Source: Leucophora obtusa
Taxonomy: Eukaryota; Arthropoda; Insecta; Diptera; Anthomyiidae
DNA: 64,000 nt
Direction of reading: 5' to 3'
NCBI GenBank assembly: GCA_949987735.1
Contig: OX465299.1
Coordinates: forward strand, 66,149,654-66,213,653
Under the pieces are notes generated by a model, which had not been told where the DNA came from, made no database searches, and saw only the letters and a list, made by a program, of their open reading frames with translations. Position numbers and translations under genes: made by a program. This document shows positions 23,646 through 35,888 of this stretch, piece by piece. Numbering within the stretch: the first letter of the stretch is position 1; each line of letters starts with the position of its first letter.

Positions 23646-24075
23646 AATTTCATGGGTGAACATGGTGGTCACTATGGAAAATTGGACAGAGGTTCCTGGA
23701 CGAAAATCATGTCATAGATAATCAAAAATGTACATTTTCCAGCCATTGTGGTATAATATTTCTGGTCAATTTAGAAATATTATTAATTTAACTTTAAACA
23801 CATTATGTTAAGTTATAGAAATTAACATGTGGCCAACCAATGTTAACAAAGCTGTTTAACAGAGCAGTCATGAGAATAACATCATAGTATTGGCGCGCAA
23901 AAATATATTTTTGGCGGCAAGTACTCAGCGTTGTAATTTCAATATAGAGGTGCCCACCAGAAAAGAACAAATTTCATAGAAAAAAATACACATTTCAACA
24001 TCAATATTGCAGTTCCAAATTAGTAAATTAGTAATATTTTTGTATTTTAAATTAATATACATATGTATTTTGCTA
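23646..24075. repeat. Inner end of left foldback arm
   Basis: It contains 'ccattgtggtataatatttc', 'gcgcgcaaaaatatattttt' and 'gaggtgcccaccagaaaaga', which reappear inverted at 25,445-25,735 and in part again at 26,690-26,950. Pairing ends near 24,075/25,444. Confidence 0.85.
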
Positions 24076-24189
24076 TAATGACACAGATATTACCTTCAAA
24101 ATGCCTCTCTAAATTATATGACAAATACTATTTAAACTACTGTTAAATAAATCTCAATTATATACAAATCTACTTTTAATTTTCAATTT

Positions 24190-24890
24190 CCCAGTTTAGA
24201 AAAACATTACTAGATATTTGGTTATGTAACTGCTTAACTGGTGTTGGTAATTAGTTAATTTTCTTATTAAATTTCTTATTACTTTTGTATGGGGATGTCG
24301 CGAAAAATAATGAGTTATGCTTACACACCAGCATACGAAAAATCAAAAATATGTCGTTACTTATATATTTACCAGTATTGACAAAAATAATATACACCAT
24401 TTTCAATTGTATTTCGGGAATTATCATTTTATTTCAGAAGTTATCAATTGTTTTTCAGATTTATCAATTGTATTTCAGAAATAATTAATTAATTTTCAGT
24501 TTTATCAATTGCATTTCAGAAGTTATTATTAGAAATTATCAATTGTATTTCAGAAACCGTCAATTGTATTTCAGAAATTATCAATTGTATTTCAGAAATT
24601 ATCAAATGTGTTTCAGAAATTATTCTTTATTAACTAGGAAATGCATTTGATAATTTCTGAGATACCATTAATAGCTTCTGAAATACAATTAACAGTTTCT
24701 GAAATATAAATAATATTTGCCGAAATACAATTAACAGTTTCTGAAATATAAATAATATTTGCCGAAATACAATTAACAATTTCTAAAATACTTTTGATAA
24801 TTTCTGAAATACAATTGAAAACTTCTGAAATTTAGTGAAAATGGTGTAGATATTCAAAAAATAGATTTTCAAAAAATTTGTTTTATCAAA
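24190..24890. mobile_element. CCCAG-family TIR element in the foldback loop
   Basis: It starts CCCAGTTTAGAAAAACATTA and follows the element at 60,246 closely: 'ggttatgtaactgc', 'ggatgtcgcgaaaaataatg', 'cacaccagcatacgaaaaat' and 'accagtattgacaaaaataa'. The right end is not found, so it is truncated. It is itself interrupted at 24,394-24,847. Confidence 0.7.
24394..24847. mobile_element. Mini-foldback of inverted ~20-bp repeat arrays
   Basis: The ends ACACCATTTTC and GAAAATGGTGT are inverted. The left half carries about ten copies of 'caattgtatttcagaaatta'. The right half carries about nine copies of the inverse, 'ttctgaaatacaatt'. Comparison with 60,430-60,470, where the host repeat runs uninterrupted, shows this is an insertion. 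Confidence 0.8.
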
Positions 24891-24988
24891 GAGTATACAT
24901 AATAAAGAGATTGGGGGACTCTCTATCACTGAGAAAGCATTTGTTCTATTATGTGCCTTGGAACAGGAACATACTCAAACCAATATCA

Positions 24989-25370
24989 CCCAGCAAACAT
25001 GGCAATACGAAGAAGGTTCTCCGAACATATCACCAGGAAGAAAACATTTATTGCCGGTAATATCAATTTCGTATTCTGGAAGTTTCCTCCGTCGGAAACA
25101 ACTGTTACACTAAAACAATACTTCCAGGCAATATGAAAGCAATAACTCATATGGAAGATAAAAGGGATATCGCTAAATAAACTCCCGGTACAATAAAAAA
25201 ACGATTCAGTTTTTTAATTATTAAATTTAAGCCTGAAAAACAATATCTGCATACATAATCTTTTGACCAACTTATAAATTATCTTGATTTCATCTTAGCC
25301 GATTTTTCCCGCGCAATTAATCTTAACTTTTCACGAGTTTATTTGCTTGATGCATTATTTCAAGAATAAA
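24989..25370. repeat. Dispersed repeat R3, copy 2 (inverted)
   Basis: It starts CCCAGCAAACATGGCAATAC and is the inverse of 17,610-18,010. It lies within the foldback loop, so it inserted after, or came with, the loop. The two 60-residue frames here are artefacts. Confidence 0.75.
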
Positions 25371-25444
25371 TAAAATTTAAAAATACAACTGAAATAAAAC
25401 AATAGCAATTTAAATTTAAATGAAATTGTTTGAAGTAAAAAAAA

Positions 25445-28020
25445 AAGTCGAAATACTTATGTATATTAATTTAAAATACGAAAATATTACTAATTTACTA
25501 ATTTGGAACTGCAATATTGATGTTGAAATGTATATTTTTGTATGAAATTTGTTCTTTTCTAGTGGGCACCCCTATATTGAAATTACAACGCTGAGTACTT
25601 GCCGCCAATAAATATATTTTTGCGCGCCAATACTATGATGTTATTCTCATTACTGCTCTGTTAAACAGCTTTGTTAACATTGGTTGGCCACAAGTTAAAT
25701 TATATAACTTAACATAATGCGTTTAAAGTTAAATCAGGGGGTTTCCATCAGCTGCTTTTAAAAATGCTTTATGAGCCAAAAAATTTCACGCAAGAAAGAG
25801 AGGAACAACAGAAGGAATATGAAGAAAATTAAAAGGGGATGAGATAAAATGAAGTAATTCGGGAAAACAAAAAAAAAACAATAAAATCGTTTTTACAACA
25901 AAAAAAAAAACAAAAGTTAAAAGCAAAAAATTTATTTAAATTAATTAATTATTATTTATGTCCTTATTAAAGTTGTTTTTGTTACCGTTTTATTCAGTAA
26001 TCGTAAAATATTAATTTTTTCACTTTTCTTTTTCTCATTCTTCACTGAAATTAACAGACCCGAGTATCCATACAAATAATTGTGCACGAGTTAACATAAT
26101 TTCTTGGGAAGAAAACTCTTTCCTTTAAATCATCTTTGGTTAAATTAATAATATTTCCAAATTGACCAATTCTCCACTGTAACTACCATCCGAAAATGTT
26201 ACCTAATTAGTTGTCACTTGTAAGAATTTTCATAATAAAATTTTTCAATTTCAACATCAAATTGTTGGAATTTCTAAAATGACCAGCAGACTGGAAATAG
26301 CATCTTTGGAAAGTATATACCCTAAAGCACCAATGATCAAACTTTCTTCCAGGAACCTTTTTCCAAACTTTAGTTGTGACCACATTAGTTTTTACTTAAA
26401 AATTCTGTATGAATTTTCATAATAAAATTGTAAAATTTAAACATTAAATTGCTCCAATTTTTAACACGACCAGAAGAATGGAAATGGCATCTTTGGAACA
26501 TACATACCATATTGTAAAAAGGATAAATATTTCATCCCAGAACTTTTTCCATGCCTTTGTTTTTGTCATTAAAAATGTCTTCATGGATTTCTCTTATTTA
26601 ATTTTAAAATGTATTATATGTGACTTGGAAAATGCAGTTTTTACTTTTATCATGACATTATTGTCAATAAACAATTTTGCATATATTTTTAATGCAATTT
26701 TTACTATTTTAGTGGGCAACCATATATTGAAATTACAACACTTGATACCTGCCGCCAATAAATTTCTGATTAAAAAAATATACTACACTGTTAACCAGCT
26801 TTGTTAACATTGGTTGGCCACCTGTTAATTTCTATAACTTAACATAATGTGTTTAAAGTTAAATTAATAATATTTCTAAATTGACCAGAAATATTATACC
26901 ACAATGGCTGGAAAATGTACATTTTTGATTATCTATGACATGATTTTCGTCCAGGAACCTCTGTCCACTTTTCCATAGTGACCACCATGTTCACCAATGA
27001 AATTTCACTTAAAAGGACATTATTTTAAGGTTAGATTGCTCCCAATTCTAAATTGACCTGGAAAATTTCAGGACTAGAATTGGAAAGTTCAGCTATAATA
27101 TAGTCTGTAAAATAATTTTCGTCCAGGAACCTCCGTCCAATTTTCCATAGTGACCACCATGTTCACCCATGAAATTTCACTTAAAAGGGCATTATTTTAA
27201 TGTTAGATTGCTCCCAATTCTAAATTGACCTGCAAAATTTCGGGACTAGAATTTGAAAGCTCAGCCATAATATAGTCTGTAAAATGATTTTCATCCAGGA
27301 ACCTCTGTCCAATTTTCCATAGTGACCACCATGTTCACCAATGAAATTTCACTTAAAAGGGCATTATTTTAATGTTAGATTGCTCCCAATTCTAAATTGA
27401 CCTGGAAAATTTCGGGACTAGAATTTGAAAGTTCAGCCATAATATAGTCTGTAAAATGATTTTCATCCAGGAACCTCTGTCCAATTTTCCATAGTGACCA
27501 CCATGTTCACCAATGAAATTTCACTTAAAAGGGCATTATTTTAATGTTAGATTGCTCCCAATTCTAAATTGACCTGGAAAATTTCGGGACTAGAATTTGA
27601 AAGTTCAGCCATAATATAGTCTGTAAAATGATTTTCATCCAGGAACCTCTGTCCAATTTTCCATAGTGACCACCATGTTCACCAATGAAATTTCACTTAA
27701 AAGGGCATTATTTTAATGTTAGATTGCTCCCAATTCTAAATTGACCTGGAAAATTTCGGGACTAGAATTTGAAAGTTCAGCCATAATATAGTCTGTAAAA
27801 TGATTTTCATCCAGGAACCTCTGTCCAATTTTCCATAGTGACCACCATGTTCACCAATGAAATTTCACTTAAAAGGGCATTATTTTAATGTTAGATTGCT
27901 CCCAATTCTAAATTGACCTGGAAAATTTCGGGACTAGAATTTGAAAGTTCAGCCATAATATAGTCTGTAAAATGATTTTCATCCAGGAACCTCTGTCCAA
28001 TTTTCCATACTGGCCACCAG
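25445..28020. repeat. Inner right foldback arm with degenerate monomers
   Basis: 25,445-25,735 pairs with the inner left arm. 25,736-26,690 has no left-arm counterpart but contains strongly diverged monomers ('aggaacctttttccaaactt', 'gttgtgaccaca', 'aattgctccaatttttaaca' at 26,090-26,560). 26,690-26,950 is a second copy of the inner-arm segment. From about 26,940 regular 171-172-bp units run to 28,020. The 109-residue frame at 26,478 is in diverged repeat and is not supported as a gene. Confidence 0.8.
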
Positions 28021-30990
28021 TTTCATCCAAATATTTAACATAGAATATGAAAATTTTAGCGTAATTTTTTAGAACTTTCTAAATTGACGGGGAAGATTTC
28101 AATAGCAAGGCTGGAACGTACATCACTTATATTACCATCAGTATATACATCATTGAGGAACCTGTTTCCAGTTGCCCGATGTAGCTTCAGATATTTCCCA
28201 CTACTTAGCATAACTGAGTTAACAGTATTGGTTGGCATTATTTTTATTTATATTGCGCTGTTAAATGCTTAACATAGCTCAGTTAACAGTTTTGGATGGC
28301 CATTTTAATTATATTGCTTAACATAAATTTAAACTTTTTAAAGTTGTAAATTGATGCATTTCCAAGTTGACCATGAAGATTTTACCACCACGACCGGAGT
28401 ATATATCCTTTATGCTAGCTATGACACAATTTTCGTCTAGGAACCTCTGTCCAATTTTCCATAATGACCACCATGTTCACCAATGAATTTTCACTTAAAA
28501 GGACATTATTTTAATGCTAGATTGCTCCCAATTCTAAATTGACCTGGAAAATTTCAGGACTAGAATTGGAAAGTTCAGCCATAATATAGTCTGTAAAATG
28601 ATTTTCGTCCAGGAACCTCTGTCCAATTTACCATAGTGACCACCATGTTCACCAATGAAATTTCACTTAAAAGGACATTATTTTAATGTTAGATTGCTCC
28701 CAATTCTAAATTGACCTGGAAAATTTCAGGACTAGAATTTGAAAGTTTAGCCATAATATAGTCTGTAAAATGATTTTCATCCAGGAACCTCTGTCCAATT
28801 TTCCATAGTGACCCCCATGTTCACCAATGAATTTTCACTTAAAAGGACATTATTTTAATGTTAAATTGCTCCCAATTCTAAATTGACCTGGAAAATTTCG
28901 GGACTAGAATTTGAAAGTTCAGCCATAATATAGTCTGTAAAATGATTTTCATCCAGGAACCTCTGTCCAATTTTCCATACTGGCCACCAGTTTCATCCAA
29001 ATATTTAACATAGAATATGAAAATTTTAGCGTAATTTTTTAGAACTTTCTAAATTGACGGGGAAGATTTCAATAGCAAGGCTGGAACGTACATCACTTAT
29101 ATTACCATCAGTATATACATCATTGAGGAACCTGTTTCCAGTTGCCCGATGTAGCTTCAGATATTTCCCACTACTTAGCATAACTGAGTTAACAGTATTG
29201 GTTGGCATTATTTTTATTTATATTGCGCTGTTAAATGCTTAACATAGCTCAGTTAACAGTTTTGGATGGCCATTTTAATTATATTGCTTAACATAAATTT
29301 AAACTTTTTAAAGTTGTAAATTGATGCATTTCCAAGTTGACCATGAAGATTTTACCACCACGACCGGAGTATATATCCTTTATGCTAGCTATGACACAAT
29401 TTTCGTCTAGGAACCTCTGTCCAATTTTCCATAATGACCACCATGTTCACCAATGAATTTTCACTTAAAAGGACATTATTTTAATGCTAGATTGCTCCCA
29501 ATTCTAAATTGACCTGGAAAATTTCAGGACTAGAATTGGAAAGTTCAGCCATAATATAGTCTGTAAAATGATTTTCGTCCAGGAACCTCTGTCCAATTTA
29601 CCATAGTGACCACCATGTTCACCAATGAAATTTCACTTAAAAGGACATTATTTTAATGTTAGATTGCTCCCAATTCTAAATTGACCTGGAAAATTTCAGG
29701 ACTAGAATTTGAAAGTTTAGCCATAATATAGTCTGTAAAATGATTTTCATCCAGGAACCTCTGTCCAATTTTCCATAGTGACCCCCATGTTCACCAATGA
29801 ATTTTCACTTAAAAGGACATTATTTTAATGTTAAATTGCTCCCAATTCTAAATTGACCTGGAAAATTTCGGGACTAGAATTTGAAAGTTCAGCCATAATA
29901 TAGTCTGTAAAATGATTTTCATCCAGGAACCTCTGTCCAATTTTCCATACTGGCCACCAGTTTCATCCAAATATTTAACATAGAATATGAAAATTTTAGC
30001 GTAATTTTTTAGAACTTTCTAAATTGACGGGGAAGATTTCAATAGCAAGGCTGGAACGTACATCACTTATATTACCATCAGTATATACATCATTGAGGAA
30101 CCTGTTTCCAGTTGCCCGATGTAGCTTCAGATATTTCCCACTACTTAGCATAACTGAGTTAACAGTATTGGTTGGCATTATTTTTATTTATATTGCGCTG
30201 TTAAATGCTTAACATAGCTCAGTTAACAGTTTTGGATGGCCATTTTAATTATATTGCTTAACATAAATTTAAACTTTTTAAAGTTGTAAATTGATGCATT
30301 TCCAAGTTGACCATGAAGATTTTACCACCACGACCGGAGTATATATCCTTTATGCTAGCTATGACACAATTTTCGTCTAGGAACCTCTGTCCAATTTTCC
30401 ATAATGACCACCATGTTCACCAATGAATTTTCACTTAAAAGGACATTATTTTAATGCTAGATTGCTCCAAATTCTAAATTGACCTGGAAAATTTCAGGAC
30501 TAGAATTGGAAAGTTCAGCCATAATATAGTCTGTAAAATGATTTTCGTCCAGGAACCTCTGTCCAATTTACCATAGTGACCACCATGTTCACCAATGAAA
30601 TTTCACTTAAAAGGACATTATTTTAATGTTAGATTGCTCCCAATTCTAAATTGACCTGGAAAATTTCAGGACTAGAATTTGAAAGTTTAGCCATAATATA
30701 GTCTGTAAAATGATTTTCATCCAGGAACCTCTGTCCAATTTTCCATAGTGACCCCCATGTTCACCAATGAATTTTCACTTAAAAGGACATTATTTTAATG
30801 TTAAATTGCTCCCAATTCTAAATTGACCTGGAAAATTTCGGGACTAGAATTTGAAAGTTCAGCCATAATATAGTCTGTAAAATGATTTTCATCCAGGAAC
30901 CTCTGTCCAATTTTCCATACTGGCCACCAGTTTCATCCAAATATTTAACATAGAATATGAAAATTTTAGCGTAATTTTTTATAACTTTCT
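28021..30990. repeat. Right-arm higher-order repeat, 970-bp period
   Basis: The landmark 'gtaattttttagaactttct' lies at 28,061, 29,031 and 30,001, and with one base change at 30,971: exactly 970 bp apart each time. Three full units are nearly identical. Each joins the GTTAACT segment, monomers with 'tttcgtctaggaacc', and several 172-bp monomers. 970 is not a multiple of three. Confidence 0.95.
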
Positions 30991-33900
30991 AAATTGACGG
31001 GGAAGATTTCAATAGCAAGGCTGGAACGTACATCACTTATATTACCATCAGTATATACATCATTGAGGAACCTGTTTCCAGTTGCCCGATGTAGCTTCAG
31101 ATATTTCCCACTACTTAGCATAACTCAGTTAACAGTTTTGGTTGGCCATTTTAATTATATTCCTTAACATAAGTTTAAACTTTTTAAAGGTGTAAATTGA
31201 TGCATTTCCAAGTTGACCATGAAGATTTTACCACCACGACCGGAGTATATATCATTTATGCTAGCTACGACACAATTTTCGTCTAGGAACCTCTGTCCGA
31301 TTTTCCATAGTGACCACCATGTTCACCCATGAAATTTCACTTAAAAGGACATTATTTTAATGTTAGATTGCTCCCAATTCTAAATTGACCTGGAAAATTT
31401 CAGGACTAGAATTTGAAAGTTCAGCCATAATATAGTCTGTAAAATGATTTTCATCCAGGAACCTCTGTCCAATTTTCCATAATGACCACCATGTTCACCA
31501 ATGAAATTTCACATAAAAGGACATTATTTTAATGTTAGATTGCTCCCAATTCTAAATTGACCTGGAAAATTTCAGGACTAGAATTGGAAAGTTCAGCCAT
31601 AATATAGTCTGTAAAATGATTTTCGTCCAGGAACCTCTGTCCAATTTTCCATAGTGACCCCCATGTTCACCAATGAATTTTCACTTAAAAGGACATTATT
31701 TTAATGTTAGATTGCTCCCAATTCTAAATTGACCTGGAAAATTTCGGGACTAGAATTTGAAAGTTCAGCCATAATATAGTCTGTAAAATGATTTTCATCC
31801 AGGAACCTCTGTCCAATTTTCAATAATAACCACCATGTTCACCAATGAATTTTCACTTAAAAGGACATTATTTTAATGTTAGATTGCTCCCAATTCTAAA
31901 TTGACCTGGAAAATTTCAGGACTAGAATTGGAAAATTCAGCCATAATAAAGTCTGTAAAATGATTTTCATCCAGGAACCTCTGTCCAATTTTCCATACTG
32001 GCCACCAGTTTCATCCAAATATTTAACATAGAATATGAAAATTTTAGCGTAATTTTTTAGAACTTTCTAAATTGACGGGGAAGATTTCAATACCAAGGCT
32101 GGAACGTACATCACTTATATTACCATCAGTATATACATCATTGAGGAACCTGTTTCCAGTTGCCCGATGTAGCTTCAGATATTTCCCACTACTTAGCATA
32201 GCTTAGTTAACAGTATTGGTTGGCATTATTTTTATTTATATTGCGCTGTTAAATGCTTAACATAACTCAGTTAACAGTTTTGGTTGGCCATTTTAATTAT
32301 ATTCCTTAACATAAGTTTAAACTTTTTAAAGTTGTAAATTGATGCATTTCTAAGTTGACCATGAAGATTTTACCACCACGACCGGAGTATATATCCTTTA
32401 TGCTGGCTATGCCACAATTTTCGTCTAGGAACCTCTGTCCGATTTTCCATAGTGACCACCATGTTCACCCATGAAATTTCACTTAAAAGGACATTATTTT
32501 AATGTTAGATTGCTCCCAATTCTAAATTGACCTGGAAAATTTCAGGACTAGAATTTGAAAGTTCAGCCATAATATAGTCTGTAAAATGATTTTCATCCAG
32601 GAACCTTTGTCCAATTTTCCATAATGACCACCATGTTCACCAATGAAATTTCACATAAAAGGACATTATTTTAATGTTAGATTGCTCCCAATTCTAAATT
32701 GACCTGGAAAATTTCAGGACTAGAATTGGAAAGTTCAGCCATAATATAGTCTGTAAAATGATTTTCGTCCAGGAACCTCTGTCCAATTTTCCATAGTGAC
32801 CCCCATGTTCACCAATGAATTTTCACTTAAAAGGACATTATTTTAATGTTAGATTGCTCCCAATTCTAAATTGACCTGGAAAATTTCGGGACTAGAATTT
32901 GAAAGTTCAGCCATAATACAGTCTGTAAAATGATTTTCATCCAGGAACCTCTGTCCAATTTTCCATAATAACCACCATGTTCACCAATGAATTTTCACTT
33001 AAAAGGACATTATTTTAATGTTAGATTGCTCCCAATTCTAAATTGACCTGGAAAATTTCAGGACTAGAATTGGAAAATTCAGCCATAATATAGTCTGTAA
33101 AATGATTTTCATCCAGGAACCTCTGTCCAATTTTCCATACTGGCCACCAGTTTCATCCAAATATTTAACATAGAATATGAAAATTTTAGCGTAATTTTTT
33201 AGAACTTTCTAAATTGACGGGGAAGATTTCAATACCAAGGCTGGAACGTACATCACTTATATTACCATCAGTATATACATCATTGAGGAACCTGTTTCCA
33301 GTTGCCCGATGTAGCTTCAGATATTTCCCACTACTTAGCATAGCTTGGTTAACAGTATTGGTTGGCATTATTTTTATTTATATTGCGCTGTTAAATGCTT
33401 AACATAACTCAGTTAACAGTTTTGGTTGGCCATTTTAATTATATTCCTTAACATAAGTTTAAACTTTTTAAAGGTGTAAATTGATGCATTTCCAAGTTGA
33501 CCATGAAGATTTTACCACCACGACCGGAGTATATATCATTTATGCTAGCTACGACACAATTTTCGTCTAGGAACCTCTGTCCGATTTTCCATAGTGACCA
33601 CCATGTTCACCCATGAAATTTCACTTAAAAGGACATTATTTTAATGTTAGATTGCTCCCAATTCTAAATTGACCTGGAAAATTTCAGGACTAGAATTTGA
33701 AAGTTCAGCCATAATATAGTCTGTAAAATGATTTTCATCCAGGAACCTCTGTCCAATTTTCCATAATGACCACCATGTTCACCAATGAAATTTCACATAA
33801 AAGGACATTATTTTAATGTTAGATTGCTCCCAATTCTAAATTGACCTGGAAAATTTCAGGACTAGAATTGGAAAGTTCAGCCATAATATAGTCTGTAAAA

Positions 33901-35009
33901 TGATTTTCGTCCAGGAACCTCTGTCCAATTTTCCATAGTGACCCTTATGTTCACCAATGAATTTTCACTTAAAAGGACATTATTTTAATGTTAGATTGCT
34001 CCCAATTCTAAATTGACCTGGAAAATTTCGGGACTAGAATTTGAAAGTTCAGCCATAATATAGTCTGTAAAATGATTTTCATCCAGGAACCTCTGTCCAA
34101 TTTTCCATAATAACCACCATGTTCACCAATGAAATTTCACTTAAAAGGACATTATTTTAATGTTAGATTGCTCCCAATTCTAAATTGACCTGGAAAATTT
34201 CGGGACTAGAATTTGAAAGTTCAGCCATAATATAGTCTGTAAAATGATTTTCACCCAGGAACCTCTGTCCAATTTTCCATACTGGCCACCAGTTTTATCC
34301 AAATACTTAACATAGGTTCTAAAAATTTTAGGGTCCTTTTTAACAAGTTTCTGAATTGAGCAGCACAATTCCAAAACATTGGCTGGAAACTAGACCTCTT
34401 AAATAGCCTACGATATTGTTTTCGTCCAGGAACCTCTGTCCAATTTTCCATAGTGACCACCAGGTTCACCCATGAAATTTCACTTAAAAGGACATTATTT
34501 TAATGTTAGATTGCTCCCAATTCTAAATTGACCTGGAAAATTTCAGGACTAGAATTGGAAAGTTTAGCCATAATATAGTCTGTAAAATGGTTTTCATCCA
34601 GGAACCTCTGTCCAATTTTCCATACTGGCCACCAGTTTCATCCAAATACTTAACATAGGTTCTAAAAATTTTAGGGTCCTTTTTAACAATTTTCTAAATT
34701 GAGCAGCACAATTCCAAAACATTGGCTTGAAACTAGACCTCTTAAATAGCCTACGATATTGTTTTCGTCCAGGAACCTCTGTCCAATTTTCCATAGTGAC
34801 CACCAGGTTCACCCATGAAATTTCACTTAAAAGGACATTATTTTAATGTTAGATTGCTCCCAATTTTAAATTGACCTGGAAAATTTCAGGACTAGAATTG
34901 GAAAGTTCAGCCATAATATAGTCTGTAAAATGATTTTCATCCAGGAACCTCTGTCCAATTTTCCATACTGGCCACCAGTTTCATCCAAATATTTAACATA
35001 GAATATGAA
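30991..35009. repeat. Outer right foldback arm
   Basis: It continues the same units with variable length. The landmark recurs at 32,049 and 33,191 (spacings 1,078 and 1,142) and, with one base change, at 35,019. Two 343-type units occur at about 34,240-34,925, matching the left-arm array in inverted orientation. The paired opposite-strand frames are artefacts. Confidence 0.9.
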
Positions 35010-35459
35010 AATTTTAGCGTCATTTTTTAGAACTTTCTAAATTGACGGGGAAGATTTCAATAGCAAGGCTGAAACATACATCACTTGTGTTACCTTCAGT
35101 ATATACACCATTGAGGAACCTGTTCCCAGTTGTCCGTTGTGGCTCCAAACATTTCCCGCAGTTTGGCCTGAAATTACTGAATTTAAAACCTTATTTACAC
35201 GTATTCCTTACGTGCGTTTTCAAAAAAAAAAAAAATGATGAAAGTTATATACACCCTGCTTCACAGATTGTGTTCATTCCGTCAGTCGGACCACGCCCCT
35301 ATCGCCCGTAATGCTTGAAATTCATAACCCTTCATTCCAAAAATTTTAACATGGTACTGTTAAGTAGTTAACAGAGCTCTGTTGACCCATAACATAGCTC
35401 TGTTAACGAAATCGGTTTGTGTCTTTGCTAGTTAAATTTACATTTATCTTCACAGACAT
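35010..35459. repeat. Foldback terminal inverted segment, right
   Basis: It is the inverse of 19,991-20,440. A longer A-run at 35,221-35,234 is the most visible difference. The 89-residue frame at 35,042 is within it and is not a gene. Confidence 0.9.
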
Positions 35460-35468
35460 CCTGAAATG
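35460..35468. repeat. 9-bp target duplication of the foldback, right
   Basis: CCTGAAATG follows the right end ...CTTCACAGACAT. Confidence 0.95.
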
Positions 35469-35888
35469 GTATCCAAATTAGCCGCATTCGAAGGAATGTC
35501 AATCCGCACCATAACTAGATCTTCGTTTATTCGAGAAAGTTTTTATAATAAAAACCTGGCATTGCAAAAAAATGAAACCGATGTAAAGAACATTATATTA
35601 AATTACTACAATCATGTAAAAGATATCATGATAAAAGTATTATCGAGGAATATTTCTAACAATAGGAAATTTACTATAATCTTAGATGAATGGATAAGAA
35701 TATCACAAAAGAGATATTTGAACATATGTATAAACGGAAATAAGTTATTTTATATTCTGGGGTTGGTTTATATATCAGGAAGATGTAATGCTGATGAAAT
35801 AAGAAGAATTGTAGAAATAAGACTAGAAGAGTTTTATTTGTCTTTGGAAAATAACATTGTGGATTCTCACAGACTGAATTTGTACTGA
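35466..35888 (+). pseudogene. hAT transposase, central part
   Basis: The 140-residue frame continues the sequence interrupted at 19,990. The frame before the insertion ends TFPEM at the duplicated target, and this one carries on in the same frame with VSKLAAFEGMSIRTITRSSF. Features include ESFYNKNLAL and KFTIILDEW..., the first acidic region of hAT cores, followed by RYLNICING and LGLVYISGRCNADEIR. After ENNIVDSHRLNLY the frame stops and the element end follows within 150 bp. The rest of the RNaseH-like core and the C-terminal dimerisation region are therefore missing. The copy was non-autonomous before the foldback arrived. Confidence 0.85.

Larger units (their letters stand above)
19991..35459. 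mobile_element. Giant foldback (FB-like) element, 15,469 bp
   Basis: The two ends are inverted and nearly identical for about 450 bp, starting ATGTCTGTGAAGATAAATGT on both sides. A perfect 9-bp duplication flanks it. The left arm (19,991-24,075) and right arm (25,445-35,459) are inverted tandem arrays around a loop of about 1.4 kb. Long inverted repeats built from subrepeats plus a 9-bp duplication are the hallmarks of Drosophila FB elements, considered MULE-related. The end sequence is not one I recognise as known FB. No transposase is seen in the loop. The 343-, 172- and 970-bp periods are not multiples of three, so the recurrent open frames are not a protein. Confidence 0.9.

Noticed and set aside
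24400..24840. Regular ~20-bp repeats resembling a CRISPR array
   Set aside because: There are no unique spacers of constant length, the repeats reverse orientation midway, and the context is a fly genome.
26478..26807. 109-residue open frame in the inner right arm
   Set aside because: It overlaps diverged foldback monomers and a duplicated inner-arm segment. No motif, and no counterpart in the left arm.
20636..34812. Many near-identical 60-72-residue open frames (for example those containing ENWTEVPG) in the foldback arms
   Set aside because: They recur because the DNA recurs. Unit lengths 343, 172 and 970 are not multiples of three, both strands give frames, and none resembles a protein family.
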